This document shows, in pieces, positions 1 through 7,567 of a stretch of DNA of 26,989 bases (position 1 is its first letter; every line of letters begins with the position of its first letter). Under the pieces are notes generated by a model that saw only the letters and a program-made list of their open reading frames with translations, was not told the origin of the DNA and made no database searches. Origin of the DNA: Anaerolineae bacterium. Lineage in GTDB: Bacteria > Chloroflexota > Anaerolineae > Aggregatilineales > UBA3940. A program made the position numbers and the translations under genes. Location of the stretch: positions 1 through 26,989 of the forward strand of contig JAFGNO010000108.1 of the NCBI GenBank assembly GCA_016926985.1, written 5' to 3'.

Positions 1-154
1 CCAACAGCTCTTTGGTCCGGGTGTCCAGTGCTTCATCGCGATAAGCAGCCGTATCCAGATTGAAAAATCGCTTGATCCCCCGGTGGTTGATATCGAAAAT
101 GCGGGCGTTCATCTTTTCCCGGTAGGCGCGGAAATTAGTAAGGCGGTTGGGCAT
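1..154 (-). CDS. Carboxymuconolactone decarboxylase (AhpD-like) family protein, N-terminal part
   Basis: Only the first 51 codons lie in the window; the gene runs off the left edge. The visible protein begins MPNRLTNFRAYREKMN and continues with IKRFFNLDTAAY and a LDTRTKELL segment. That layout matches the N-terminus of carboxymuconolactone decarboxylase family proteins, in which a TKELL(G) helix precedes a CxxC redox or catalytic region; that region would lie outside the window. The ATG is preceded by a good AGGAG ribosome-binding site. The gene starts 13 bases after the rsmG stop on the same strand, so it is probably co-transcribed as the last visible gene of that unit. The exact substrate cannot be told, and peroxidase-like or decarboxylase activity are both possible in this family. 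Confidence 0.65.
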   Translation of the reverse strand, partial: MPNRLTNFRAYREKMNARIFDINHRGIKRFFNLDTAAYRDEALDTRTKELL

Positions 155-167
155 AAATGCTCCTGAC

Positions 168-887
168 TTAAGAAATAATTGGTCGTTTCGACGGGATACC
201 GGGCCGCCGGGGATATTGCGGCGGCGTAGATGCAACCTTTGCGATGTCCACCAGATAACGAGTTTCTGCGACCGTAGGAAGCTCCAATGGGATCAGTTGA
301 ACCACTTTGCCTCCCAGAATCTGGATGGCATTCTGGGCTTCAACCACTTCCTGCGGCGCATTCTCCCCTTTTTGCGAGAGACAGCGCCCACCAAGTTTGG
401 CCAATGGGAGCATGTATTCTGCCAGGGTGGGCATTCCGGCGACGGCCCGTGCCAGGACCCAGTCGTATTTTTCGCGGTGCTCCGCTGACTGCCCAAGCTC
501 TTCAGCCCGGTTGTGATGGAGGGAGACTCCTTTGATATCAAGGCGGTCAATCATATGCTGGACAAAGTCCAGTTTCTTCCGAGTAGCTTCTACCAGCGAT
601 AGATTGAGGGATGGATACAGGATTTTGAGCGGCAGGCCAGGAAATCCTGCGCCGGTCCCGATATCGATTACCTTCAACCCTGCCTGGCGTGGTTTCAGTA
701 CCAGAACACAGGATAGTGAATCGATAAAATGACGGATCTCTATATCTTCCGGATCGGTAATCGCGGTTAGATTGGTATGCTGGTTCCAGGCAATCAATTC
801 CTCTGCATAGGTTAGAAACGCTGTCACCTGCTGCGGTGTGAACTGGACATTGAACAGGTCGGCGGCGAGTTGGATGAGAGTTTTCAT
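168..887 (-). CDS. rsmG: 16S rRNA (guanine527-N7)-methyltransferase RsmG
   Basis: A 239-residue protein of normal RsmG length. It carries the family signature HFIDSL at residues 53-58 and the SAM-binding motif I, VIDIGTGAGFPGLPLKI, at residues 73-89. The acidic residue ending the second strand (LVEA, 98-101) and KKLDF follow, and the conserved ARAVA sits at 146-150. RsmG methylates N7 of G527 in the 530 loop of 16S rRNA, and its loss gives low-level streptomycin resistance in other bacteria. The ATG at 885-887 was chosen because the protein then begins exactly where the family does. No clear ribosome-binding site precedes it, and an in-frame TTG near 917 is an alternative. It lies 41 bases after the membrane-protein gene and just before the truncated AhpD-like gene. 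Confidence 0.93.
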   Translation of the reverse strand: MKTLIQLAADLFNVQFTPQQVTAFLTYAEELIAWNQHTNLTAITDPEDIEIRHFIDSLSCVLVLKPRQAGLKVIDIGTGAGFPGLPLKILYPSLNLSLVEATRKKLDFVQHMIDRLDIKGVSLHHNRAEELGQSAEHREKYDWVLARAVAGMPTLAEYMLPLAKLGGRCLSQKGENAPQEVVEAQNAIQILGGKVVQLIPLELPTVAETRYLVDIAKVASTPPQYPRRPGIPSKRPIIS

Positions 888-928
888 GCTGTGGTCGGGT
901 TGAGGAGTGCTAGTCAAGGCTCCTGAAT

Positions 929-1948
929 TTATCCCTTCTCCTCTTTGCGATCCAGCATATTGAAGTAGTAAGGTTCTCCCCGTCGTATGAAGGCACTCAG
1001 GCGCATCCATGCCCAGTATTCATCATCCAGATCGTCTGGCATCTTGAGGTCAAACGCATTGAGGAGTTTTTTTCGGCACAGGTCAAAACTCTGAGAAATG
1101 GACAGGCCCATTGCCCGGGTATAGTTCACACCTGCACGATAAAACAGGGCAAAGAGAAGCACCAGGCCCCCGGCCAGGATGAGCAACCCCCAACGGGCCT
1201 GGGAAATGGCAAACACCAGGCTTTCAACGGACACAATACCCAGCACAAAGGAGAGGTGAATCATGATATCCACCAGTAGTTTTTGATTATCAATCTGCTG
1301 CAGAAGAGCCGGGTTTTCAACGGTCAGGATGGTTCGCAGATAAGGCCAGAAGATCATGCTGTCCATGCCATAACGCAGGAGCGGGTATTCTTCCATCACC
1401 GCCCAGGCATTACCAAAACAGGTGGGGGTTAAACGTCCAGGATCGTAGGGGAGCCGCTGGATCACATCTTCTTTTTCCCGGTTTTTGTGCAGTTGTTCCA
1501 ACACCTCCTGGATGCCGAAATCTGCCTCCTCATCATATTCACCGCTCAACTCGTACGTTGTGAGCAGCTGGCGCCGCTCCAGGTGCCTGGCGTGTATATC
1601 GGCATACAGCCGCTTGTGCTTGCGCTGCTTCAATGCAAGAAGGGGATACAGGACTACTTTCATACCCGGCAGCAGGCCTTCGAACAGCCGGGTAATGGGA
1701 GTGTTGAGCGGTAAAAGCAGCAGGGCCAGGCCCAGCGATATCAGAATCGTTGTTAACAACTGCCCGGAGAAAAGGCCCAGCCAGAGCCCGTCCAGTTCCG
1801 GGAAGAAGTTCCAGATAGAGCCACTTTGAACAAGCACATACTGGTTGAGCGCGGTGCCAATCAGCATGGGAACCCAGCCGCTTAAAAAGAAAGTCAGGCC
1901 GAGCTTGTTGATCGCCCCTTCTATCAGCGAAGTTAAGTTATCGAGCAT
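929..1948 (-). CDS. Uncharacterised multi-pass membrane protein
   Basis: A 339-residue protein whose function I do not recognise. Hydrophobic segments lie at about residues 17-40, 62-84, 225-247 and 252-272. Between the pairs is a roughly 130-residue, highly charged cytoplasmic-looking stretch (ALKQRKHKRLYADIHARHLERR at its start). The loop contains LTPTCFGNAW and LRYGMDSMIFWPYL (residues 173-204). This resembles a 'PTxxGN ... RYGxD ... WPxL' signature I recall from uncharacterised membrane proteins of actinobacteria and their relatives; that is memory, not a search. The C-terminus (280-339) is soluble and charged. The ATG has a GAGGA site upstream and starts two bases after the stop of the preceding gene, so the two proteins are almost certainly translated as a pair. 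Confidence 0.8.
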   Translation of the reverse strand: MLDNLTSLIEGAINKLGLTFFLSGWVPMLIGTALNQYVLVQSGSIWNFFPELDGLWLGLFSGQLLTTILISLGLALLLLPLNTPITRLFEGLLPGMKVVLYPLLALKQRKHKRLYADIHARHLERRQLLTTYELSGEYDEEADFGIQEVLEQLHKNREKEDVIQRLPYDPGRLTPTCFGNAWAVMEEYPLLRYGMDSMIFWPYLRTILTVENPALLQQIDNQKLLVDIMIHLSFVLGIVSVESLVFAISQARWGLLILAGGLVLLFALFYRAGVNYTRAMGLSISQSFDLCRKKLLNAFDLKMPDDLDDEYWAWMRLSAFIRRGEPYYFNMLDRKEEKG

Positions 1949-1950
1949 GG

Positions 1951-2499
1951 TCAGTCCTCTCTTCCCGGTGCGGGGTCGGCAGTGCTGTCGGTCTGTTCCA
2001 CCCCTGGTTTTTTCCCCTTCTTCCGCAGACGGCTGCGGTTGAGAAGCCCTGCTTCGGGCAGTTCTGCGTATTGTCCGGCAAGTTGAATGATCCCGGTATC
2101 AAACAGGCCGCCAGACCGGGTTGTCCGCGTGACAAGTATTCCCTGGCATTCCCCCTTGTGGATGATAATTGCTATACCGCTCTGAGACTCTCCTGCCTGG
2201 CGCAGGGTGGCATCGTAATCTGCGGTCGATGGTTCAGCAATGGTTTCTATGGGAACTAACAGCGAACCAATAAGTGCGTGGAGAGGTGTCTGGAGAAATG
2301 CATCCTGCTCAACCTTCACCCTTTCGGCAAGGGATGAGAAGGGCGCGGCCGCAAACGTATTATCTGATTCAACCACCAGGTACCACCAGTCATGGCCCTG
2401 CTCATCGCGCAGGAAAGCGATACTTTCAAGGACGGTCGCCTCAGCATCCACCAAAAGATACTTATACCGGGCAAATAGTGCCTGCTCTATGGGTGTCAT
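1951..2499 (-). CDS. Uncharacterised soluble protein paired with the membrane protein
   Basis: A 182-residue protein with no signal peptide or membrane segment. The ATG at 2497-2499 is fixed by a perfect AAGGAGGT ribosome-binding site. The centre (residues 36-60, HDWWYLVVESDNTFAAAPFS) and the segment at 107-134 (SGIAIIIHKGECQGILVT followed by a basic stretch) read like alternating strands and helices. The second segment faintly resembles the last strand pair of a CBS domain, but one half-match is too little to assign it. The tail (155-182) is low-complexity and charged, with a lysine/arginine cluster RLRKKGKKPG. It is followed after two bases by the membrane-protein gene, suggesting that the products work together. 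A well-formed promoter sits just upstream. Confidence 0.75.
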   Translation of the reverse strand: MTPIEQALFARYKYLLVDAEATVLESIAFLRDEQGHDWWYLVVESDNTFAAAPFSSLAERVKVEQDAFLQTPLHALIGSLLVPIETIAEPSTADYDATLRQAGESQSGIAIIIHKGECQGILVTRTTRSGGLFDTGIIQLAGQYAELPEAGLLNRSRLRKKGKKPGVEQTDSTADPAPGRED

Positions 2500-2553
2500 G
2501 TGACCTCCTTCCCGCTCAAGCAGATTGGCTGGCAAAAGGCAGGTTTGTTGCCC

Positions 2554-2584
2554 ATTATATTGCAGTCTTACTGGTTTCCGGCAA
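2554..2584 (-). promoter_or_regulatory. Sigma-70-type promoter for the two uncharacterised genes and rsmG
   Basis: Read on the minus strand, a perfect TATAAT (2559-2554) lies about 55 bases before the start at 2499. A TTGCCG element (2584-2579) stands 19 bases upstream of it, a longer spacer than usual. The same TTGCCGG element recurs 14 bases further upstream (2598-2593). The promoter would drive the 182-residue protein, the membrane protein, rsmG and the AhpD-like gene separately from uvrB. Confidence 0.5.
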
Positions 2585-2604
2585 GTTGTTCCCGGCAATG
2601 AGGC

Positions 2605-3837
2605 TCAGAAGTTGAGCTTCCATCTGGTGCCGTCAGGCTGATCTTCCAACACGCAGCCCAGTGCGGCAAGCTCATCCCGGATTGCATCGGCAAGTTCCCA
2701 CTGCCTGGCTGAGCGCAGTTCGGTCCGGACACGAATCAACAGGTCTATCAACGGTGAAATTAATCCTGTTTGTTGGATTGGTGGTGGGGCGTATCTGGAT
2801 GCCAGTGACACCATTGCAGCACGCAGTGCCTCCTCCGTCTTTTTCAGATCGGCGCAGTCTTGCTGCTTCAGGATGGTGCGCATCTCCTCCAGGATGCTGA
2901 TAGCAAAACCAATTACCTCCTTGGCTGACCCTGTCTGGAGGATATCTGTCTGCTGGTGGTGCAGCAGATCGCCATGCTCTTTCACCAGTGATACGGCTTC
3001 TGTTTCAGCAGGCAATTCATCAGGGCCCAGCCGAAGCAAGTCAAGTGAAAAGGCCTCCCCGTTGCTGAATACAGCAGTCTCACGTTTGCTGCCCTGGGCT
3101 GTCGGTCCAAGGATGGTTACATGGCCTTTACCACGCACCTCGCAGGTGTTCTCGGCAAAGCGCAGGATGCAGGCAGTGTGTTCATCAATTCCGAGAGTGC
3201 GGGTGGGATCGGGTAGTTGATTGGCCAGTGACTCCCAGCGAGGAACTCCTATAAAGCAATGCCTTGTATCGTGATCGCCGCCGCTTGTGTTGTTCCAGTG
3301 GGGGACAATGGCCATATCAAGCCCATAGCGTCCGGTGATATTCAGGCCGTTCATCCAGTGAGCAACACTCCCAACCTTATAAATCTCGTAGACAGGGATT
3401 GTGAAGCGGCCCAGGGTCAGTGAAGCTGCGCTGGCAAAGGCCAGGCAGCCCCCACCAGCCAGCGTCTGTAATAGTGCATCAAAGACGAAGGTGTTGCGCC
3501 AGTTCTGGACAGCATAGGAAGGACTGCCCGGGCCGCTGAAGATATAGTTAGCCTCATTTAGACTGCGAACAGCCTGCTGGGTGGCCATGAAATCAGCGGA
3601 GGCAGCATTTTTGTACGAGGCCACTGACAGAGATACGTTCAATCGTTCGCGGGCATACTCCACCGCCTTCTGGGCAATCTGGTCGGCGTTCAGTTGAAAA
3701 CCCGCGGGGGTGTCCAGGAAAACAGCGTGAACCGGTTTGGGAATAAGCGAAAGCGCATATTTATGCACTTCCACCATGCTGGCAGACAGTTCGCCAGACC
3801 CCATGAGCAGAAGTATGCCGGCGTCCGGGTAGTCCAT
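2605..3837 (-). CDS. Peptidase S51/cyanophycinase-like protein with a CysRS-type C-terminal domain
   Basis: A 410-residue two-part protein. Residues 1-240 look like the type 1 glutamine-amidotransferase-like fold of peptidase E and cyanophycinase. They start with ILLLMGSGEL, then FLDTPAG (40-46) and FSGPGSPSYAV (100-110). A nucleophile-elbow-like region GGGCLAFASAAS follows at 128-139, then IVPHWN (177-182) and GIDEHTA (216-222). The usual GxSAG elbow is changed to ASAAS, leaving S136 as the only obvious nucleophile candidate, so activity is uncertain. Residues 361-410 (LIDLLIRVRTELR ... LADAIRDELAALG ... LEDQPDGTRWK) match the extreme C-terminus of cysteinyl-tRNA synthetase. There is no synthetase catalytic domain. 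It begins nine bases after uvrB on the same strand and is probably co-transcribed with it. The biological role is unknown. Confidence 0.8.
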   Translation of the reverse strand: MDYPDAGILLLMGSGELSASMVEVHKYALSLIPKPVHAVFLDTPAGFQLNADQIAQKAVEYARERLNVSLSVASYKNAASADFMATQQAVRSLNEANYIFSGPGSPSYAVQNWRNTFVFDALLQTLAGGGCLAFASAASLTLGRFTIPVYEIYKVGSVAHWMNGLNITGRYGLDMAIVPHWNNTSGGDHDTRHCFIGVPRWESLANQLPDPTRTLGIDEHTACILRFAENTCEVRGKGHVTILGPTAQGSKRETAVFSNGEAFSLDLLRLGPDELPAETEAVSLVKEHGDLLHHQQTDILQTGSAKEVIGFAISILEEMRTILKQQDCADLKKTEEALRAAMVSLASRYAPPPIQQTGLISPLIDLLIRVRTELRSARQWELADAIRDELAALGCVLEDQPDGTRWKLNF

Positions 3838-3846
3838 CTTTGAGTG

Positions 3847-5910
3847 TCAGACTTCCTCGTCAAAATCCGAGATCGGCAGCACACGATCCTGCTCCCAGAT
3901 GGGTACGTCGGTCCTGCCAGTCTTCTGCAGGACCATGATCTCGCGAAGCTCCATCATCTGATCACGAAGCAGCGCGGCCTTCTCAAATTCCAGGTTCCGG
4001 GCTGCCTCTTTCATCTGTTTTTCAATCTCGCTGATGACCAGTTCGATTTCTTTAGATGGCAGGTCTTCAATCCCGCCCATGCCGCTGGTAGCCTTTGCTG
4101 CCTGGCTGGCCTCTGACCGAACCCGTTCGGTCAGGTCATATACTGCCTTCACAATACTCACAGGTTCGATACCGTGCTCCTTGTTATAGGCAATCTGCTT
4201 GGCCCGGCGCCGGTTTGTCTCGTCAATAGCCGCCTGCATGGCGTCCGAGATTTCATCGGCATACATAATCACTTTGCCGTTCACATGACGGGCCGCCCGG
4301 CCTATGGTCTGGATCAATGCGGTAGCAGAGCGCAGAAATCCCTGCTTATCAGCGTCAAGAATGGCGACCAGCGATACCTCAGGGAGGTCCAGCCCTTCCC
4401 TGAGCAGGTTGATGCCGACGACAATGTCATAAATCCCCATCCGCAGGTCGCGCAGGATTTCAATCCGTTCCAGCGTATCGATCTCGCTGTGCAGATAGTG
4501 GACTTTCTGTCCCATCTCCATCAGGTAATCGGCCAGCTTCTCGGACATACGCTTGGTCATGGTGGTAATCAGCGTGCGTTCGCCGCGCTCGACTCGCTGG
4601 CTGATTTCGCCTACCAGGTCATCAACCTGTCCCTGTACCGGCCTGACCTCGACTTCAGGATCGACCAGCCCGGTCGGGCGGATGATCTGCTCAACCACCT
4701 GTTTGCTGTTTTCCAGTTCATAAGGTCCGGGTGTTGCTGTGGTATAGATCACCTGGTTGGTTCGGCTTCGGAACTCATCGAAATTGAGCGGGCGGTTATC
4801 CAGCGCACTGGGGAGCCGGAACCCATAATCGACCAGCGTTTCTTTTCGGCTGCGGTCGCCGCGCCACATTCCCCGCACCTGGGGGATGGTCATATGCGAT
4901 TCGTCCACCACCAGCAGGAAATCGGGAGGAAAATAATCCAGCAGTGTCCAGGGGGGCGATCCCGGCGGGCGTCTATCTAGGTGGCGCGAGTAGTTTTCAA
5001 TGCCTGCGCAGTAGCCCATCTCGCGCAGCATCTCGAGGTCGTAGCGTGTGCGTTGCTCCAGGCGCTGAGCTTCCAGGTAGCGCTCCTGAGACTTGTAGAA
5101 CGCAAGCTGCTCCTCAAGTTCTTCCTCAATTGCGTTGATAGCATCCTGTACCTGGTCACGCTCGGCAATAAACTGCTTGGCCGGGAAAATGGTTATAGCC
5201 TCGTGCTCGTGGATGACTTCCCCGGTTAAGGGATCGATGCTGACAATCCGTTCGATTTCATCCCCCCACAGCGAGACACGGTAAACCTCGTTGCTGTACC
5301 CTGGCACAATCTCCAGCGTATCGCCGCGAACCCGGAATGTGCCGGGACGGAGCTCAATGTCATTGCGTTCGTATTGAATACTTGCCAGGTGATGGAGAAC
5401 GGCGTTGCGTCGGGTTGTCTCCCCCACCTGTAATTTCATCATCGAGCTGGCCCAGATTTGTGGATTGCCAATCCCATAGATGCAGGAGACTGAGGCGACA
5501 ATAAGCACATCGTTGCGAGTCAGCACAGCGGTTGTGGCCGCCAGCCGCAGCCGGTCAATCTCCTCGTTGATTGTGGCTTCTTTCTCAATATACAGGTCAT
5601 GTCGGGGCACGTAGGCTTCAGGCTGGTAGTAGTCATAATACGAGACAAAATACTCAACGGCGTTATGGGGGAAGAAGGATTTGAACTCGGAGTAAAGCTG
5701 CGCTGCCAGGGTCTTGTTATGTGCAAGAACCAGCGTTGGACGCTGGGTTTGTGCCACGATGTTGGCGGCGACAAAAGTTTTCCCCGTCCCGGTGGCTCCC
5801 AGCAGGGTCTGGTGCTGATATCCAGCATTTAACCCTTCGACCAGGCTTTGTATGGCTTCCGGCTGGTCGCCGGTTGGAATGTACTCTGCAACCAGTTGAA
5901 ATTCAGGCAT
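3847..5910 (-). CDS. uvrB: UvrABC system protein B
   Basis: A full-length 687-residue nucleotide-excision-repair helicase. UvrB is loaded on damaged DNA by UvrA, verifies the lesion and recruits UvrC. Visible landmarks are Walker A GATGTGKT (38-45), the beta-hairpin YYDYYQPEAYVP (91-102) that clamps one strand, the DESH box (336-339), and the helicase motif QTIGRAAR (534-541). A C-terminal UVR domain lies at about 625-660 (IEKQMKEAARNLEFEKAALL) and binds UvrC. All core motifs are intact. The ATG is followed by the standard family N-terminus, although the ribosome-binding site is weak (GGGAT). A terminator separates it from the upstream PHP/ATL unit, and its leader holds a LexA-box-like sequence, suggesting SOS control. 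Confidence 0.98.
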   Translation of the reverse strand: MPEFQLVAEYIPTGDQPEAIQSLVEGLNAGYQHQTLLGATGTGKTFVAANIVAQTQRPTLVLAHNKTLAAQLYSEFKSFFPHNAVEYFVSYYDYYQPEAYVPRHDLYIEKEATINEEIDRLRLAATTAVLTRNDVLIVASVSCIYGIGNPQIWASSMMKLQVGETTRRNAVLHHLASIQYERNDIELRPGTFRVRGDTLEIVPGYSNEVYRVSLWGDEIERIVSIDPLTGEVIHEHEAITIFPAKQFIAERDQVQDAINAIEEELEEQLAFYKSQERYLEAQRLEQRTRYDLEMLREMGYCAGIENYSRHLDRRPPGSPPWTLLDYFPPDFLLVVDESHMTIPQVRGMWRGDRSRKETLVDYGFRLPSALDNRPLNFDEFRSRTNQVIYTTATPGPYELENSKQVVEQIIRPTGLVDPEVEVRPVQGQVDDLVGEISQRVERGERTLITTMTKRMSEKLADYLMEMGQKVHYLHSEIDTLERIEILRDLRMGIYDIVVGINLLREGLDLPEVSLVAILDADKQGFLRSATALIQTIGRAARHVNGKVIMYADEISDAMQAAIDETNRRRAKQIAYNKEHGIEPVSIVKAVYDLTERVRSEASQAAKATSGMGGIEDLPSKEIELVISEIEKQMKEAARNLEFEKAALLRDQMMELREIMVLQKTGRTDVPIWEQDRVLPISDFDEEV

Positions 5911-5931
5911 TTTTTATCCCATTCCGCGGCC

Positions 5932-5953
5932 AGAACACTTGTACGACAGTATA
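5932..5953 (-). promoter_or_regulatory. uvrB promoter -10 element with overlapping LexA (SOS) box candidate
   Basis: On the minus strand a TATACT -10 element (5953-5948) lies 37 bases before the uvrB start; no convincing -35 is seen. Directly downstream, at 5945-5932, is CGTACAAGTGTTCT. Against the Gram-positive type LexA consensus CGAACRNRYGTTYC it matches 12 of 14 positions, and the spacer RNRY is fully satisfied. The box would cover the expected transcription start, an ideal place for a repressor. uvrB is a classical SOS gene. The lexA gene itself is not in the window, so the host LexA specificity is assumed. Confidence 0.5.
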
Positions 5954-5962
5954 CTCTGAGAA

Positions 5963-5999
5963 TAAAAAATCGGCCAGAATCCGCAGCGGATTCTGGCCG
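5963..5999 (-). terminator. Rho-independent terminator of the ATL-PHP unit
   Basis: Positions 5971-5999 form a perfect 13-bp inverted repeat (CGGCCAGAATCCG and its complement) with a three-base loop. On the minus strand it is followed directly by ATTTTTTATT. It begins about 20 bases after the PHP stop codon and ends just before the uvrB promoter. It therefore ends the upstream transcript and insulates uvrB. The other strand lacks a T tract. Confidence 0.9.
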
Positions 6000-6018
6000 T
6001 GGATTCCACGCCTTTCTG

Positions 6019-7098
6019 TCACTCTAGGATGTAGATCGGGTTGCTGAAGATCCACCCCCGCCGGGCACCCATAAACTCAGTATACGCTTCCACGCGATAA
6101 GCCCCGATTTCATCGGCGATATAAGTCCAGTGTGTTCCGCCTGCTTCTGTGAGCACCGGTTCCCCATTTTTGATCAGCCGCATTTCCGCTGGCCTGCCGG
6201 GCAGGGCGATCTGGAGGGTGACGCCGTGGCGCAGCCGGATTGACCCACCCACAGTGGCACTGGCGTTTAGTCCCTGGGCGGAGAACCTGAACCCGCGAGT
6301 TGGTGCTGGAAGATCATATGCTACAAAAGCCTGACCATCTTTGAGCGCCCGCAGCACCAGTCTTTTATCATGTTCAAAGTCGCCGTTCATTGGTTGTGTG
6401 GTGAGGATATGTGTGTTTACGCAGCGAAACAGGTATTCATAAGGGAATATCACCCGGCTGACAGGCCCCATTGAGTAGGTTGTGCCATGCGCATCTGCCC
6501 CTCCGATGACTGAAACCTGCTTGCCTTCCTTAAGCAGGTTGTCCCACAAAGCCAGGGTTTCCTCAAATGGGCCACTGATAAACTTCTCAGGTTTGAATGC
6601 CGCCTGAATGGCTTTGACCCGGCTGGTCAGGTAGCGTTTGAACTCGCTCATATAATTCCAGAGTTCAATGCCAGTATATCCGTCGATATCCCAGCTTACC
6701 CAGGACAGCGCATCCTCGTGGAAAAGCGGCGCGGCGACTTCCACCGGGTGGGCAAGGAAGGTCAGCCCATTGCTGGCATTGCTTTCATCAATGAGCGTTT
6801 GCGGGTTGGCTGCGTATCGGGCCAGCTCGCGTTCTGCGCCATAGATCAGGAGGTGGTTGGCCTGCGGGTCGCGCTGCTGGTCGTGCACTTCTTCGCCGGA
6901 GAGGAGCAGCAGTTGTTGTGTCGCTCCTTCCCCATAGTATCCCTCCACGCCCTGAACCCATACGTTGTGATCGGTGACAATCACAAAATCTAACCCGGCT
7001 GCAATGGCCAGCCGGGCAATTTCAGCGTGGAAGGCTTCCCCATCCGAATAGGGGGTGTGCACGTGCATATTGCCGACATATTCATGAAGTGATTGCAT
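6019..7098 (-). CDS. PHP-domain metal-dependent phosphoesterase (CehA/McbA-like)
   Basis: A 359-residue protein with an N-terminal PHP (polymerase and histidinol phosphatase) domain. Metal-ligand motifs are visible in order: MHVHTPYSDG (11-20, the HxH pair), TDHN (42-45), GEE (68-70), LAHPVE (115-120) and GGADAHG (199-205). These complete the set expected for an active di- or trinuclear metal phosphoesterase. Residues 270-359 form a separate beta-rich tail (for example GVTLQIALPGRPAEMRLIKNG), like the immunoglobulin-type C-terminal domain seen in CehA-like proteins. The substrate is unknown. It starts 16 bases after the ATL gene on the same strand and ends at a strong terminator, so the two form a two-gene transcript. 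An ACAGGAAA ribosome-binding site precedes the ATG. Confidence 0.85.
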   Translation of the reverse strand: MQSLHEYVGNMHVHTPYSDGEAFHAEIARLAIAAGLDFVIVTDHNVWVQGVEGYYGEGATQQLLLLSGEEVHDQQRDPQANHLLIYGAERELARYAANPQTLIDESNASNGLTFLAHPVEVAAPLFHEDALSWVSWDIDGYTGIELWNYMSEFKRYLTSRVKAIQAAFKPEKFISGPFEETLALWDNLLKEGKQVSVIGGADAHGTTYSMGPVSRVIFPYEYLFRCVNTHILTTQPMNGDFEHDKRLVLRALKDGQAFVAYDLPAPTRGFRFSAQGLNASATVGGSIRLRHGVTLQIALPGRPAEMRLIKNGEPVLTEAGGTHWTYIADEIGAYRVEAYTEFMGARRGWIFSNPIYILE

Positions 7099-7114
7099 GG
7101 TTTCCTGTCATTCG

Positions 7115-7561
7115 CTAAAAAAGGCTGATCTGCTCCCCGCTGTCGCTGGCTTTTCCCATCCGCCTGGGTGGGAGGAGGTGTTTTTCCAGTAACCAGTCAT
7201 CAGGTGGGCCTTCCCAGCCGACCACATTGAAATCAACGCGCCCCTTATCGTTAAACACCACCCCTTCAATCTCAAGAAGAGCGCGCTGCTCTTCTGCGCC
7301 AGCGCTCCCCGGTGGCAGGCTGATTTTGCCCTGGCTGTTGATCACCCGGTGCCAGGGAATGCCGCTGCCTGCAGGGGTGGCTTTCATGGACCCACCTACC
7401 CAGCGTGCAGCCAGCCGGTCATATTCAACCGGTGAGGTGCCTTCTGGCGGCGGGATCATCGAGGCGATTTGCCCGTAAGTGCTGACTTTCCCTTCCGGTA
7501 TTTGCGCCGCAATTAACCAGACGGTTTGATTAAAATGCTCAGGGTCAGGGGGATTGTACAT
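7115..7561 (-). CDS. Alkyltransferase-like protein (ATL, MGMT family without the active cysteine)
   Basis: A 148-residue protein of the O6-alkylguanine DNA-methyltransferase DNA-binding-domain family. The core is complete: VWLIAAQIPEGKVSTYGQIA (14-33), a helix-turn-helix segment ending RWVGGSMKATP (53-63), then IPWHRVIN (68-75). In true methyltransferases the motif is PCHRV; here the acceptor cysteine is Trp70. That is the hallmark of ATL proteins, which bind O6-alkylguanine without removing the alkyl group and hand the lesion to nucleotide excision repair. The protein ends in QISLF, a sliding-clamp-type motif, after a flexible tail. The ATG at 7561 is preferred over an in-frame GTG at 7567 because the promoter spacing puts the transcript start at this ATG. 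uvrB lies downstream on the same strand. Confidence 0.9.
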   Translation of the reverse strand: MYNPPDPEHFNQTVWLIAAQIPEGKVSTYGQIASMIPPPEGTSPVEYDRLAARWVGGSMKATPAGSGIPWHRVINSQGKISLPPGSAGAEEQRALLEIEGVVFNDKGRVDFNVVGWEGPPDDWLLEKHLLPPRRMGKASDSGEQISLF

Positions 7562-7567
7562 ACTCAC

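Noticed and set aside
4174..4980. A long open frame (268 codons) antisense to uvrB
   Set aside because: It lies wholly within the uvrB coding sequence in a shadow frame, has no ribosome-binding site and no recognisable domain. GC-rich third positions readily create such frames.
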